A DNA stretch of 64,000 nt from Lentzea tibetensis (GTDB taxonomy: Bacteria; Actinomycetota; Actinomycetes; Mycobacteriales; Pseudonocardiaceae). The notes below the pieces were generated by a model. That model searched no databases and had not been told where the DNA came from. It saw nothing but the letters and a program-made list of their open reading frames with translations. The DNA is taken from contig NZ_VOBR01000022.1 in assembly GCF_007845675.1 (NCBI RefSeq), positions 86,066-150,065 on the forward strand, in the 5' to 3' direction. The position numbers and the translations under genes are program-made. Position 1 is the first letter of the stretch. Every line of letters starts with the position of its first letter. Below are positions 33,457 through 42,813 of this stretch, piece after piece.

Positions 33457-34226
33457 TGAGCAACTCCGACTCGGCAGCTCAAGTGCAGTCCGTGGACCGG
33501 GCCATCAGCGTGCTCGAACTCCTCGCGCAAGGCGAGGCGGGGATCACCGAAATCGCTGGTGAGCTGGGTGTGCACAAGTCCACGGTGTCCAGACTCGTGT
33601 CCGTGCTCGAGGCGCGGGGGCTGGTGGAGCAGCTGGGAGAGAGAGGCAAGTACGCGATCGGGTTCGGCGTCGTCCGGCTTGCCGGTGCCGCCACCGGGCG
33701 GATGGACCTCACCAAGCTGGGGCAGCCCGTCTGCCAGGCGCTCGCCGACGAGTTCGGCGAGACCGTGAACATCGCCGTCCACGACGCCGGCGTCGCCATC
33801 AACATCACGCAGGCGCGCGGGTCCGCGGCCGTGTCCGCGGTGAACTGGATCGGGCAGCGGACGCCTTTGCACGCCACTTCGTCGGGCAAGGTGCTGCTCG
33901 CGTTCCTGCCCGTCGAGGAGCGCAAACGGTTGGTGTCGATGCCGCTCGACTCCTACACCGCGCACACCCGCGTGGACGCGGACGCGCTGCTCATGGAACT
34001 GGAACAGGTCGAGGTCGACGGCTACGCGGCGTGCTACGAGGAGCTGGAACTGGGCCTGCACGCCATCGCCGTGCCGATCCGCGGGCATCGCGGTGAGGTC
34101 GTCGCGGCGATGAGCGCTTCGGGGCCCTCGTACCGGTTGTCGGTCGAGCGCGTCGGACAGATCGTGCCGTCGATGGTGGCGGCCGCGGGGGACCTGTCCG
34201 CGCAGCTGGGGTACTTCGCGGGCTGA
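33456..34226 (+). CDS. IclR-family regulator of the betaine island
   Basis: A 256-residue protein. The N-terminal winged helix is QSVDRAISVLELLAQGEAGITEIAGELGVHKSTVSRLVSVLEARGLVE. The C-terminal effector domain has HATSSGKVLLAFLP and AIAVPIRGHRGEVVAAMSASGPSYR, standard for IclR. It sits between the divergent ferredoxin-reductase unit and the dimethylglycine-sarcosine-Rieske operon, both of which carry inverted repeats at their promoters. The effector is probably an intermediate of the pathway. Confidence 0.92.
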   Translation: MSNSDSAAQVQSVDRAISVLELLAQGEAGITEIAGELGVHKSTVSRLVSVLEARGLVEQLGERGKYAIGFGVVRLAGAATGRMDLTKLGQPVCQALADEFGETVNIAVHDAGVAINITQARGSAAVSAVNWIGQRTPLHATSSGKVLLAFLPVEERKRLVSMPLDSYTAHTRVDADALLMELEQVEVDGYAACYEELELGLHAIAVPIRGHRGEVVAAMSASGPSYRLSVERVGQIVPSMVAAAGDLSAQLGYFAG

Positions 34227-34247
34227 CCTCTGCGCCGTTTGGAGGTC

Positions 34248-34307
34248 TTGACACGGAGGTGCGCTGGGCGCAACTTGTTGCAGATAGCGGAACGGGGTCC
34301 GTTCTGC
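34248..34307 (+). promoter_or_regulatory. Promoter and operators of the demethylation operon
   Basis: TTGACA (34248-34253) is a good -35. Within the expected -10/+1 region lie two palindromes: GCAACTTGTTGC (34270-34281) and GAACGG-GGT-CCGTTC (34290-34304). GCAAC/GTTGC half sites recall the GTTGCGTCA sites at the IclR promoter. A GAAGGGG ribosome site precedes the ATG at 34333. Confidence 0.6.
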
Positions 34308-34332
34308 GCAACTGCGGCGAAGGGGTGTCCAG

Positions 34333-36675
34333 ATGCCTCGAGTGGTGGTCGTCGGAGCGGGGATCGTCGGCTGCGCGCTGGCCGACGAGCTCACTGAACG
34401 CGGCTGGACCGACGTCACCGTGCTGGACCAGGCCGACTTGTTCGCCAAGGGAGGGTCCAGTTCGCATGCCCCAGGACTGGTCTTCCAGACGAACGCGTGC
34501 CGCAGCATGACCTCGTTCGCGCAGTACACCGTCGAGAAGTACACCGAGCTGGGGTGCTTCGAGTCGGTGGGTGGCATCGAGATCGCTACCAGCGAGGCAC
34601 GCCTCCGAGACCTCAGCCGGCGCCACGGCTGGGCCACCTCGTGGGGCGTGCCGAGCCGCCTGATCGACCCCGACGAGGTCGTCGGGCTGTACCCGTTGCT
34701 GGACGAGAAGAAGATCCTCGGCGGGTTCCTGATCCCCAGCGACGGGCTCGCCAAGCCCGTGCTCGCCGCCGAGACCCAGGCGCGGCGCGCGATCGAGCGC
34801 GGGGCGCGGTTCCTCGGCAACCAGAAGGTCGTCGGCGTGGAGACGCAGGGCGATCGCGTCACCGGCGTGCGCACCGAGACCGACACCTTCGAGGCGGACG
34901 TCGTCGTCTCGTGCGCCGGGATGTGGGGGCCGGTGCTCGGCGAGATGGTCGGGCTCACCGTGCCGCTCGTGCCGATGGCGCACCAGTACGCGTTCAGCGG
35001 GACCGTCGGCGAGACGCCGAAACCCATTCTGCGGCACCAGGAAGCGGACCTGTACTTCCGCGCGCACGGAGACCAGCTCGGCATCGGTGCGTACGGGCAC
35101 CGGCCGATGCCGATCAACGCGCACGACATCACCGGGTCCGAGCTGCCGTTCACCAAGGAGGACTTCGAGGAGTCCTGGACGCAGGCGATCGACGTGATCC
35201 CGTCGCTCGGCGAGGCGGGCATCGACCACGGGTTCAACGGGCTTTTCTCGTTCACCAGCGACGGGATGCCGTTGCTGGGTGAACATCCGTCGCTGCAAGG
35301 CTTCTGGGTGGCCGAGGCCGTGTGGATCACGCACTCCGCCGGTGTCGCCAAGGCGATGGCCGAGTGGATGATCGACGGGCAGCCGGAGCTGGACGTGCAC
35401 TCGTCGGACCTCAACCGGTTCGAACGCCACCAGCTCGCGCCGGACTACGTGCTGGAGCGCAGCTGCCAGAACTTCGTCGAGGTGTACGACGTGCTGCACC
35501 CGTTGCAGTCCATGGACAGTCCGCGCCCGCTGCGGACCAGCCCGTTCTACCGGCGGCAGCAGGAGCTGGGCGCGTTGTTCCTCGAGGCGAGCGGCTGGGA
35601 GCGGCCGCACTGGTTCGAGGCCAACGCGGACCTGCCCGAGGTGGCGGAGGTGCCGGACCGCAACGACTGGGCCGCGCGCTTCTGGTCACCGATCTGCGGC
35701 GCCGAGGCGCTGGTGACGCGCAAGCGCGTGGCGATGTACGACATGACGGCGTTGAAGCGGCTGGAGGTCACCGGGCCGAACGCTTTGCGGTTCCTGGACG
35801 AGCTCACCACCAACAACCTGCGGCGCAAGCCGGGCGCCGTGGTGTACACGCTGCTGCTCGGCGAGGACGGCGGGGTGCGCAGCGACCTCACCGTCGCGCG
35901 GCTCGGGCCGGACCGGTTCCAGGTCGGCGCCAACGGCAACCTCGATCTCGACTGGTTCACCCGGCACCAGGAAGACGGCGTGTACATCAGGGACATCACG
36001 CCGGGCACGTGCTGCATCGGTCTGTGGGGCCCGAAAGCGCGCGACCTGATCGAGCCGATATCCACAGTGGACACCCGCAGGGGTTACTTCACCGCACAGG
36101 AAGCCTTCGTGGGCAACGTGCCGGTGACGGCGCTGCGCCTGTCCTACGTCGGCGAGCTGGGCTGGGAGCTCTACACGACGTCCGACATGGGCGAGAAGCT
36201 GTGGGACACGCTGTGGGAGGCCGGGCAGCAGCACGGCGTCATCGCGGCCGGACGCGGGGCGTTCAACAGCCTGCGGCTGGAGAAGGGCTACCGGTCGTGG
36301 GGCGTGGACATGACGACCGAGCACACGCCGTACCAGGCGGGGCTCGGGTTCGCGGTCAAGATCGACCCCGCGCGCGACTTCGTCGGCAGGAACGGGTTGG
36401 AGGAGCGGGAAGCCTCGCACAAGCTGACCTGTCTCGTGATCGACGACCCGTACCAGGTCGTACTGGGCAGTGAGCCCGTGTTCGTCGACGGGTACGCGGC
36501 CGGGTACGTCACCAGTGCCGCGTACGGCTACACGACGGGCCTCAACATCGCCTACGCCTGGCTGCCCTACGGCACCGAGGGCGAGGTGGAGATCGAGTAC
36601 TTCGGTTCGCGAGTGGCGGCGCGCGTGGCCGGGGAACCCTTGTTCGACCCGCAGATGACCCGCCTCAGGAGCTGA
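34333..36675 (+). CDS. Dimethylglycine oxidase/dehydrogenase (FAD + folate-binding GcvT domains)
   Basis: A 780-residue bimodular enzyme. Residues ~1-390 form the flavin amine-oxidase half ([27 protein letters not shown] carries the His, about 45, expected to bind FAD covalently; [21 protein letters not shown]). The C-terminal half is a GcvT/aminomethyltransferase fold ([61 protein letters not shown]). It demethylates dimethylglycine to sarcosine and passes the methylene group to tetrahydrofolate. It starts the demethylation operon and is followed after 1 nt by sarcosine oxidase. Confidence 0.9.
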   Translation: MPRVVVVGAGIVGCALADELTERGWTDVTVLDQADLFAKGGSSSHAPGLVFQTNACRSMTSFAQYTVEKYTELGCFESVGGIEIATSEARLRDLSRRHGWATSWGVPSRLIDPDEVVGLYPLLDEKKILGGFLIPSDGLAKPVLAAETQARRAIERGARFLGNQKVVGVETQGDRVTGVRTETDTFEADVVVSCAGMWGPVLGEMVGLTVPLVPMAHQYAFSGTVGETPKPILRHQEADLYFRAHGDQLGIGAYGHRPMPINAHDITGSELPFTKEDFEESWTQAIDVIPSLGEAGIDHGFNGLFSFTSDGMPLLGEHPSLQGFWVAEAVWITHSAGVAKAMAEWMIDGQPELDVHSSDLNRFERHQLAPDYVLERSCQNFVEVYDVLHPLQSMDSPRPLRTSPFYRRQQELGALFLEASGWERPHWFEANADLPEVAEVPDRNDWAARFWSPICGAEALVTRKRVAMYDMTALKRLEVTGPNALRFLDELTTNNLRRKPGAVVYTLLLGEDGGVRSDLTVARLGPDRFQVGANGNLDLDWFTRHQEDGVYIRDITPGTCCIGLWGPKARDLIEPISTVDTRRGYFTAQEAFVGNVPVTALRLSYVGELGWELYTTSDMGEKLWDTLWEAGQQHGVIAAGRGAFNSLRLEKGYRSWGVDMTTEHTPYQAGLGFAVKIDPARDFVGRNGLEEREASHKLTCLVIDDPYQVVLGSEPVFVDGYAAGYVTSAAYGYTTGLNIAYAWLPYGTEGEVEIEYFGSRVAARVAGEPLFDPQMTRLRS

Positions 36676-36676
36676 G

Positions 36677-37774
36677 ATGTACGACGTCATCGTCATCGGA
36701 CTCGGCGGCATGGGCAGTGCCGCCGCCTACCGGCTGGCCCAGCGCGGGAAGAAGGTGCTGGGGCTGGAGAAGTTCACCCCGGTGCACGTCCAGGGTTCCA
36801 GCCACGGCGGGTCGCGCGTCACGCGCCAGGCCTACTTCGAGGACCCCGCGTACGTGCCGCTCCTGTTGCGCGCACACGAGATGTGGGACCAGATCGAGCA
36901 GGACTCCGGTGAGAAGATCTTCCACCGGGTCGGCGGCATCATGGTCGGCACGCCCGAGTCGCGCACGGTCGCGGGCAGCCTGCGCAGCGCGCAGGAGTGG
37001 GGCCTGCCGCACGAGATGCTTGATGCGCAAGGGATTCGTGCCCGGTTCCCGACGATGGACCCCAAGCCGCACGAGATCGCGCTGTACGAGTCGGGCGCCG
37101 GGTTCGTGGTGCCGGAGTCCTCGGTGGGTGCGCACCTCAAGCTCGCCGAGAAGGCCGGCGCGGAGCTGCGGTTCGAAGAGCCCGTTACCCACTGGGAAGA
37201 GGGCAAGGTCGTCACGGCGCAGGGGACCTACCACGCCGACCAGATCGTCGTGTGCCCAGGCGCGTGGGCGCCGCGGCTGCTCGCGGACCTGGGCGTGCCG
37301 TTCGAGATCGAGCGGCAGGTGCAGTACTTCTTCAAGCCCAACGGCAACTTCGTCGACCACCCCGTCTACATCTGGGAGTTGGAGGAAGCCCGGCAGTTCT
37401 ACGGCTTCCCCGCGGTCGACGGCGAGGTGAAGGTCGCGTTCTTCCGCGGCGGCGACCTCTGCACGCCCGAGACCATCGACCGCACCGTGCACGGCCACGA
37501 GATCCAGGCGATGACGGACTTCGTGCGGCAGCGGATGCCGTTGCTGCCCGGCACCTTCCGGCGCGCGGCGACGTGCATGTACACCAACACGGCCGATGAG
37601 CACTTCGTGATCGCGCGGCACCCGGCGCACCCGTCGGTCGTCGTCGCGTGCGGCTTCTCCGGACACGGCTTCAAGTTCGTGCCGGTCGTCGGCGAGGTCC
37701 TCGCCGACCTCGTCGTGGACGGCGCCACGCGCCACCCGATCGCCCTGTTCGACCCCGCCCGCCTGAGAGGCTGA
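36677..37774 (+). CDS. Monomeric sarcosine oxidase
   Basis: A 365-residue flavoprotein with [21 protein letters not shown] (FAD site), [24 protein letters not shown], and [18 protein letters not shown], whose Cys (about 300) is the covalent FAD attachment residue of MSOX-type enzymes. It oxidises sarcosine to glycine, formaldehyde and peroxide. N-methyltryptophan oxidase is a close relative, but the position between dimethylglycine oxidase and the betaine-type Rieske oxygenase supports sarcosine. Confidence 0.92.
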   Translation: MYDVIVIGLGGMGSAAAYRLAQRGKKVLGLEKFTPVHVQGSSHGGSRVTRQAYFEDPAYVPLLLRAHEMWDQIEQDSGEKIFHRVGGIMVGTPESRTVAGSLRSAQEWGLPHEMLDAQGIRARFPTMDPKPHEIALYESGAGFVVPESSVGAHLKLAEKAGAELRFEEPVTHWEEGKVVTAQGTYHADQIVVCPGAWAPRLLADLGVPFEIERQVQYFFKPNGNFVDHPVYIWELEEARQFYGFPAVDGEVKVAFFRGGDLCTPETIDRTVHGHEIQAMTDFVRQRMPLLPGTFRRAATCMYTNTADEHFVIARHPAHPSVVVACGFSGHGFKFVPVVGEVLADLVVDGATRHPIALFDPARLRG

Positions 37775-37780
37775 ACGACC

Positions 37781-38893
37781 ATGACCGGGAGTCTCATCTC
37801 CACGTTGCCCGGCCGCTACTACACCGATCCCGCCATCTTCGCCGCCGAGCAGGAGCGGATCTTCGAGGAGATGTGGTTCTGCGCCGTTCGCGGCGCGGAC
37901 CTCCCGAACCCCGGTGACTTCCGCACCGTGCAGGTCGGCCGCGAGAGCGTGCTGGTCGCCCGGTCGCGAGACGGGTCGCTGAACGCCTTCCTGAACGTCT
38001 GCAGGCACCGCGGCGCGCGGCTGTGCGTCGAGGAGGCGGGGACGGTCAAGCGGGCCTTCCAGTGCCCGTACCACGCGTGGACGTACGCGCTGGACGGCAA
38101 GCTCATCGCCGCGCCGAACCTGACGTCGATGCCGGACGTCGACCGCGTCGAGTACGGGCTGAGCCGCGTTCATCTGCGCGAGTGGCTCGGGTACGCGTGG
38201 GTGTGCCTCGCCGACACACCACCTTCATTCGAGACCGATGTGTTCGGCGCCGTCGTGGAACGGCTCGGGTCGCTCGACGCGCTCGACGGGTACGACGTGG
38301 GGGAGCTGACCGTCGGCAGGCGGATCGCCTACGACGTGAAGGCGAACTGGAAGCTGATCGTCGAGAACTTCATGGAGTGCTACCACTGCGCGACGATCCA
38401 CCCCGAGCTGACCGAGGTGCTGCCCGAGTTCGCCGACGGCTACGCGGCCCAGTACTACGTCGGCCACGGCGCGGAGTTCGGGTCCGGCATCAAGGGCTTC
38501 ACCGTCGACGGCGGCGAGGGCTTCGAAAAGCTTGCGGCGCTGGAGGACGAACGCGACCGGAAGTACTACGCCATCACCGTCCGGCCGCAGGTCTTCGTGA
38601 ACCTCGTGCCCGACCACGTGATCTTCCACCGGATGTTCCCGCTGGCGCCCGACCGCACTCTCGTGGAATGTGACTGGCTGTACGCGAAGGACGTGGTGGC
38701 GTCGGGGCGCGACGTGTCGCGCTCGGTGGAGCTGTTCCACCGGGTGAACGAGCAGGACTTCGACGCGTGCGAACGGTGCCAGCCCGCGATGGCCTCGCGC
38801 GCATACGCGCGGGGCGGCGTTCTCGTGCCGTCGGAACACCACATCGGCGGGTTCCACAGCTGGGTCGTCGACCGACTGGGATCAGCCGACTAG
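37781..38893 (+). CDS. Rieske non-heme iron oxygenase, glycine-betaine monooxygenase (GbcA)-like
   Basis: A 370-residue oxygenase alpha subunit: Rieske ligands CRH (74-76) and CPYH (95-98) in NVCRHRGARLC and FQCPYHAWTYALDG, then the mononuclear iron site NFMECYHCATIHPELTEVLPEF. It is the third gene of the operon (6 nt after sarcosine oxidase). GbcA-type enzymes demethylate glycine betaine to dimethylglycine, which completes the route from choline. Electrons most likely come from the ferredoxin/reductase pair at 31945-33344. Stachydrine or carnitine demethylation remains an alternative. Confidence 0.88.
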   Translation: MTGSLISTLPGRYYTDPAIFAAEQERIFEEMWFCAVRGADLPNPGDFRTVQVGRESVLVARSRDGSLNAFLNVCRHRGARLCVEEAGTVKRAFQCPYHAWTYALDGKLIAAPNLTSMPDVDRVEYGLSRVHLREWLGYAWVCLADTPPSFETDVFGAVVERLGSLDALDGYDVGELTVGRRIAYDVKANWKLIVENFMECYHCATIHPELTEVLPEFADGYAAQYYVGHGAEFGSGIKGFTVDGGEGFEKLAALEDERDRKYYAITVRPQVFVNLVPDHVIFHRMFPLAPDRTLVECDWLYAKDVVASGRDVSRSVELFHRVNEQDFDACERCQPAMASRAYARGGVLVPSEHHIGGFHSWVVDRLGSAD

Positions 38894-38934
38894 GGGATCG
38901 ACTGAACAACACCAAGAGGGGAACTCTGTCGTCC

Positions 38935-39207
38935 GTGACGGAGCAGACAGACTTGTCGCTCCCTGACGGGGAGCTGGACTTCCTCCGCCGGCTGGAGCAC
39001 CTCGCTCAGCGGGCGGAGCGGACGGCGCACAACAGGTCCAACATCGTCGGACCGCCGCCGTCGCAGGAGCACCTCGACATCCTCGCGGAGATCCGAGCGC
39101 TCACCGAATCGCACGTCGCGTACCTGCAGCGGTACCGGCGGGCTGAGATCCCTCAGCCCGCCAGACCCGTCGACGACAGACTCAGCGTCGTCCCCGAACC
39201 ATCTTGA
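38935..39207 (+). CDS. Hypothetical 90-residue charged protein
   Basis: GTG 38935 lies 13 nt after GAGGGG. The product (TEQTDLSLPDGELDFLRRLEHLAQRAERTAHNRSN...) is mostly helical and charged, with no membrane segment or metal motif. It follows the Rieske oxygenase by about 40 nt and overlaps the convergent secA2 end by 26 bp. I do not recognise the family. Confidence 0.6.
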   Translation: MTEQTDLSLPDGELDFLRRLEHLAQRAERTAHNRSNIVGPPPSQEHLDILAEIRALTESHVAYLQRYRRAEIPQPARPVDDRLSVVPEPS

Positions 39208-41473
39208 CCAGGCCCTTCATCGTCTCTTCCAGGCCGGAACCGAACGGGTTGTCGTGGACCAGGTACGTCCAGGTCGACGACGGCCGCTTCACACCCGAGT
39301 CAGCCAGGTTGTAGCCGTCCGCGGTGATCGGGGCGGACGCGTAGGTGTCGGAAGCCAGCTCCCACGACTCCGGCACGATCTTGTTGAACGCCGGGATGGC
39401 CTCGCGGTGGAACTCGTCGAGCGGGTTCTGCCGCGCCAGCGCGCGCAGGTGGATGCCCTCGCGCAGGTCGGACAGGTACGTGAGGTGGTGCGTCCACAGG
39501 TCGTCGAGGTGGAACAGCGTGATCACGCGGCACGCGTGGATCAGCACCTCGTCGGACACGCCCTCGTGCTCGCCCTTGCCCAGCTTCTCGAACGCGACGT
39601 CCGTGCGCAGCACCTTGTCCCGGTGCTGGAGGATCAGGTCCCGCTGGTGCTCGATGAGCTTGTTGTAGCGCCAGGTGTTGCGGTGGATCTCCAGGTTCAC
39701 GCCCTCGGCGACGCGCTGGGCGTGCTCGAACGTGTGCAGCGTGCCCTTGTCGGCCACCAGGCCGTCATCGTCCACAGCGGACGGTTCGTCGGCGTCCGGC
39801 GCGTACTGGGAGATCAGGTCGTCCTGCAACGACGCGAAGAACACCGAGCCACCGGGGTCGCCCTGACGGCCCGCGCGGCCGCGCAGCTGGTCGTCGAGGC
39901 GCGACGACGAGTGGCGGCCGGTGCCGACGACGTAGAGGCCGCCGAGCTCGGAGATGCGCTCGTGGTCGGCGGCGTCGTGGCCGCCGAGGCGGATGTCCGT
40001 GCCGCGACCGGCCATCTGGGTCGAGACGGTGATCCGCTCGAACGAGCCCGCGTCCGCGATGATCGCGGCTTCCTCGGCGTCGTTCTTGGCGTTGAGCACG
40101 ACGCACTCGAGGCCCGCCTTGCGCAGCTTCGTGGCGATGCGCTCGGACTCGGCGACGTCCAGCGTGCCGACGAGGATCGGGCGGCCCTTCTCGTGGACCT
40201 CCTTGATCTCCGCGACGATCGCCGCTTCCTTCTGCTCCAGCGTCGTGTAGAGGCGGGAGTGCTCGTCGTCGCGGATGCACTCCTTGTTCGGCGGGATCAC
40301 GAGCACCTCGAGCTCGTAGAACTCCCGCAGCGTCTCCGCGACCGCGACCGCGGTGCCGGTCATGCCGCAGCGCGTCGGGTAGCGCGACAGCAGCGCCTGC
40401 ACGGTCATCGAGTCGAGGATCTCGCCGCTCTCGGTGGTCTGCACCGACTCCTTCGCCTCGACGGCGGCCTGGAGGCCGTCCGGCCAGCGCTGGAGCTTCG
40501 CGATGCGGCCGCGTGAGTCGTTGATCAGGTGGACCTTGCCGTCGCGCACGATGTAGTCGACGTCGCGGTGCAGCAGCACCTGGGCGTGCAGCGCCACGTT
40601 GACCTTCGACAGCGTGGACGCCACGTGCTCGGCCGAGTACAGGTCGATGTCGCCGAGCGCGCGCTCGACGGCCTCGCTGCCCGCACCGGTCAGGTAGACG
40701 TTGCGCTCCTCGTCGTCGACCTCGTAGTGCAGGTCGTGGCGCAAGCGCTTCACCAGGTCGGCGATCACCGGGTCGGCGTGGTCGCTGGTGGTGGAACCGG
40801 CCAGCACGAGCGGCACGCGGGCCTCGTCGACGAGCACGGAGTCCGCCTCGTCGATCAGGGCGACCTCGGGTGCGGGCACGATCAGGTCGGCCGGGTCGGT
40901 GGCGATCCGGTCGCGCAGGATGTCGAAGCCGATCTCGCTGACCGGCGCGTACATGACCTCGCACGAGTACGCCTCGCGGCGCTCCTCGGGCTTCGAGCTC
41001 TGGTTGATCCAGCCGACCCGCACGCCGAGCAGCCGGTACAGCGGGCCCATCCACTCCGCGTCGCGCTGGGCCAGGAAGTCGTTCACCGTGACCACGTGCA
41101 CGCGCTTGCCGTGCAGCGCGTACCCGGCGGCGGCCACCGCACCGGCGAGCGTCTTGCCCTCACCGGTGGCCATCTCGACGACGATCCCGTCCAGCAGGCC
41201 GAGCGCGCCGAGCACCTGCACGTCGAACGGGCGCTGCCCGATCGCGCGCTCAGCGGCCTCGCGCGCCAGTGCGCACAGCTCGGCGTCGTCGAACTCCCGG
41301 TCGCGCAGCTCGCCGGCCTTGGCCGTCAGCTCGTCGTCGCTCAGCTCGCTCAAACCGGTGGAGTACTCCTCCACCTTGTCGAGTTGTGCGCGGTACGGGG
41401 CCAGGTCGATCGACGCCGGTTTCTGCGCGAACCGGCGCATCCGCTGCTTGAAGCGCGCCAAGAGAGTGGTCAC
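39182..41473 (-). CDS. secA2: Accessory preprotein translocase ATPase SecA2
   Basis: A 763-residue SecA-type motor: Walker A MATGEGKTLAG (101-111), the DEAD-like ALIDEADSVLVDEARVPL, a preprotein-binding region, the second helicase domain with MAGRGTDIRLGG and RGRAGRQGDPGGSVFFASLQD, and a helical scaffold ending near KMVRGRR. It lacks the C-terminal linker and zinc motif of housekeeping SecA1 (about 900+ residues), which matches the actinobacterial SecA2 pattern. It would export a limited set of proteins through SecYEG. Confidence 0.9.
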   Translation of the reverse strand: MTTLLARFKQRMRRFAQKPASIDLAPYRAQLDKVEEYSTGLSELSDDELTAKAGELRDREFDDAELCALAREAAERAIGQRPFDVQVLGALGLLDGIVVEMATGEGKTLAGAVAAAGYALHGKRVHVVTVNDFLAQRDAEWMGPLYRLLGVRVGWINQSSKPEERREAYSCEVMYAPVSEIGFDILRDRIATDPADLIVPAPEVALIDEADSVLVDEARVPLVLAGSTTSDHADPVIADLVKRLRHDLHYEVDDEERNVYLTGAGSEAVERALGDIDLYSAEHVASTLSKVNVALHAQVLLHRDVDYIVRDGKVHLINDSRGRIAKLQRWPDGLQAAVEAKESVQTTESGEILDSMTVQALLSRYPTRCGMTGTAVAVAETLREFYELEVLVIPPNKECIRDDEHSRLYTTLEQKEAAIVAEIKEVHEKGRPILVGTLDVAESERIATKLRKAGLECVVLNAKNDAEEAAIIADAGSFERITVSTQMAGRGTDIRLGGHDAADHERISELGGLYVVGTGRHSSSRLDDQLRGRAGRQGDPGGSVFFASLQDDLISQYAPDADEPSAVDDDGLVADKGTLHTFEHAQRVAEGVNLEIHRNTWRYNKLIEHQRDLILQHRDKVLRTDVAFEKLGKGEHEGVSDEVLIHACRVITLFHLDDLWTHHLTYLSDLREGIHLRALARQNPLDEFHREAIPAFNKIVPESWELASDTYASAPITADGYNLADSGVKRPSSTWTYLVHDNPFGSGLEETMKGLVKMVRGRR

Positions 41474-41515
41474 GAGGCAGGAACGTACGGCATGCGCGGA
41501 GGGTTCCGCTCGGGT

Positions 41516-42697
41516 TCACGGGGCCTTCACAGTGAACACACGCTCGGCGGTTGCTTTTTGTCCGGTTTGAGCGGCCAGCGCGCCCGCTACCAGCGCCACA
41601 GCGGCCAGCACGAGGAACACGGGCGGATATCCGCCTATGGGTGCGACGAGCCATGCGGCGACCCACGGCGACACCGCGGCGGACACCGTCAGCGGTGCCG
41701 TCATCAGGCCGTTGAGCTGCCCGTATCCGGCCGGGCCCCAGCGGTCCGAGATCGCGGTCGCGTGCAGCAGCGTGAACACCCCGCGCACCGCGCCCGCGAG
41801 GATCGACGCCGCGACCAGAGCGAGCGCCGGGCCGGGCACGAGCCCGAGCACGACGATCGTCACCGCCGCCGCGAGCATCACGCCGACCGTCCGCCCGCGC
41901 ACCCCGGTCCGCGCGGACAGCCAGCCGTACCCGAGCCGCCCGAACACCTGTCCCACGCCACCGAGCCCGAGCGCCCACGCCGCGGTCGTCGTCGAGAGGC
42001 CGCGTTCGGACAGCAGCGGCACCAGTGCGATCACCACGGCGTAGATCGCGAACCCGGCCATGCTGACCGACACCACCAGCAGCACGAACGGGCGGCTGCG
42101 CGCGATCGTCCTGGGCGCGTGCTCGTGGCTGTGCTCCTGCGGCGTCCACGGCCGCCGCAGCCCGAAGAAGTGGGCGGGCACGGTGACGACGGCGAGCACC
42201 ACGGCCAGCACCAGGTAGGTCTGCCGCCAGCCCAGGTCCTCGACGAGCCAGGCGGTCAGCGGCGCGAACACCGTGCTCGCCAGGCCGCCGACCAGCGTCA
42301 ACGTGGTCAGCGCCGTGATGCGGTTCTCCCCCGACCAGTGCGTCAGGGCCGCGAACGCCGGTTGGTACAGCACGCCCGCCATCGAGACGCCGATCAACGT
42401 CCACGCGGCGAAGTACCAGGTGAGGTCGTGCGCCGTCGTCAGCAGCACGATCGACACCGATGCCAGCACCGACCCGGCGGTCATCACGACGCGCGGCCCG
42501 TAGCGGTCGAGCACGCGCCCGACCGGGATGCCCACGGCCGCGGACACGATCTGCGCCAGCGAGAACCCGGCGACCACCCAGGTGCTCGACCAGCCCGTGT
42601 CGGCGCTGATGTCCTTGGACAGGAGCGCGAACGCGAAGAAAACGATCCCCCAGCCGGTGACCTGCGTCAGGCAGAGCACCGATAAAACGCTTCGCAT
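41516..42697 (-). CDS. MFS transporter
   Basis: ATG 42697 (MRSVLSVLCLTQVTGWGIVF) gives 393 residues with 12 hydrophobic segments; longer readings cover the promoter. Motifs GIPVGRVLDRYGPRVVMTAG and YGWLSARTGVRGRTVG are the MFS motif A loops of each half. It has the pattern of oxalate/formate-antiporter-like or YbfB-like transporters; the substrate is unknown. The start codon lies inside an inverted repeat (42693-42714), so a repressor would block it. Confidence 0.88.
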   Translation of the reverse strand: MRSVLSVLCLTQVTGWGIVFFAFALLSKDISADTGWSSTWVVAGFSLAQIVSAAVGIPVGRVLDRYGPRVVMTAGSVLASVSIVLLTTAHDLTWYFAAWTLIGVSMAGVLYQPAFAALTHWSGENRITALTTLTLVGGLASTVFAPLTAWLVEDLGWRQTYLVLAVVLAVVTVPAHFFGLRRPWTPQEHSHEHAPRTIARSRPFVLLVVSVSMAGFAIYAVVIALVPLLSERGLSTTTAAWALGLGGVGQVFGRLGYGWLSARTGVRGRTVGVMLAAAVTIVVLGLVPGPALALVAASILAGAVRGVFTLLHATAISDRWGPAGYGQLNGLMTAPLTVSAAVSPWVAAWLVAPIGGYPPVFLVLAAVALVAGALAAQTGQKATAERVFTVKAP

Positions 42698-42714
42698 AGC
42701 GAATAATCTATGCG
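42693..42714. promoter_or_regulatory. Operator-like CGCATAG-N8-CTATGCG over the MFS start codon
   Basis: A perfect 7-bp inverted repeat with an AT-rich centre overlaps the ATG of the MFS gene. ArsR- or MarR-type regulators often use such sites. No regulator is adjacent. Confidence 0.6.
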
Positions 42715-42813
42715 CATGGTCGACGTTCGCGCGATGGTCTGTGACGACCGGGACGCGGTGCCGTGATGCTCGAACGCCGCACAACCGAACCGTTTGTTCC
42801 CTAATCTAATTGC

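Noticed and set aside
33027-35414. A 795-residue minus-strand frame covering IclR and dimethylglycine oxidase
   Set aside because: Only its last 105 residues (the Rieske ferredoxin) show motifs; the rest is antisense to well-supported genes.
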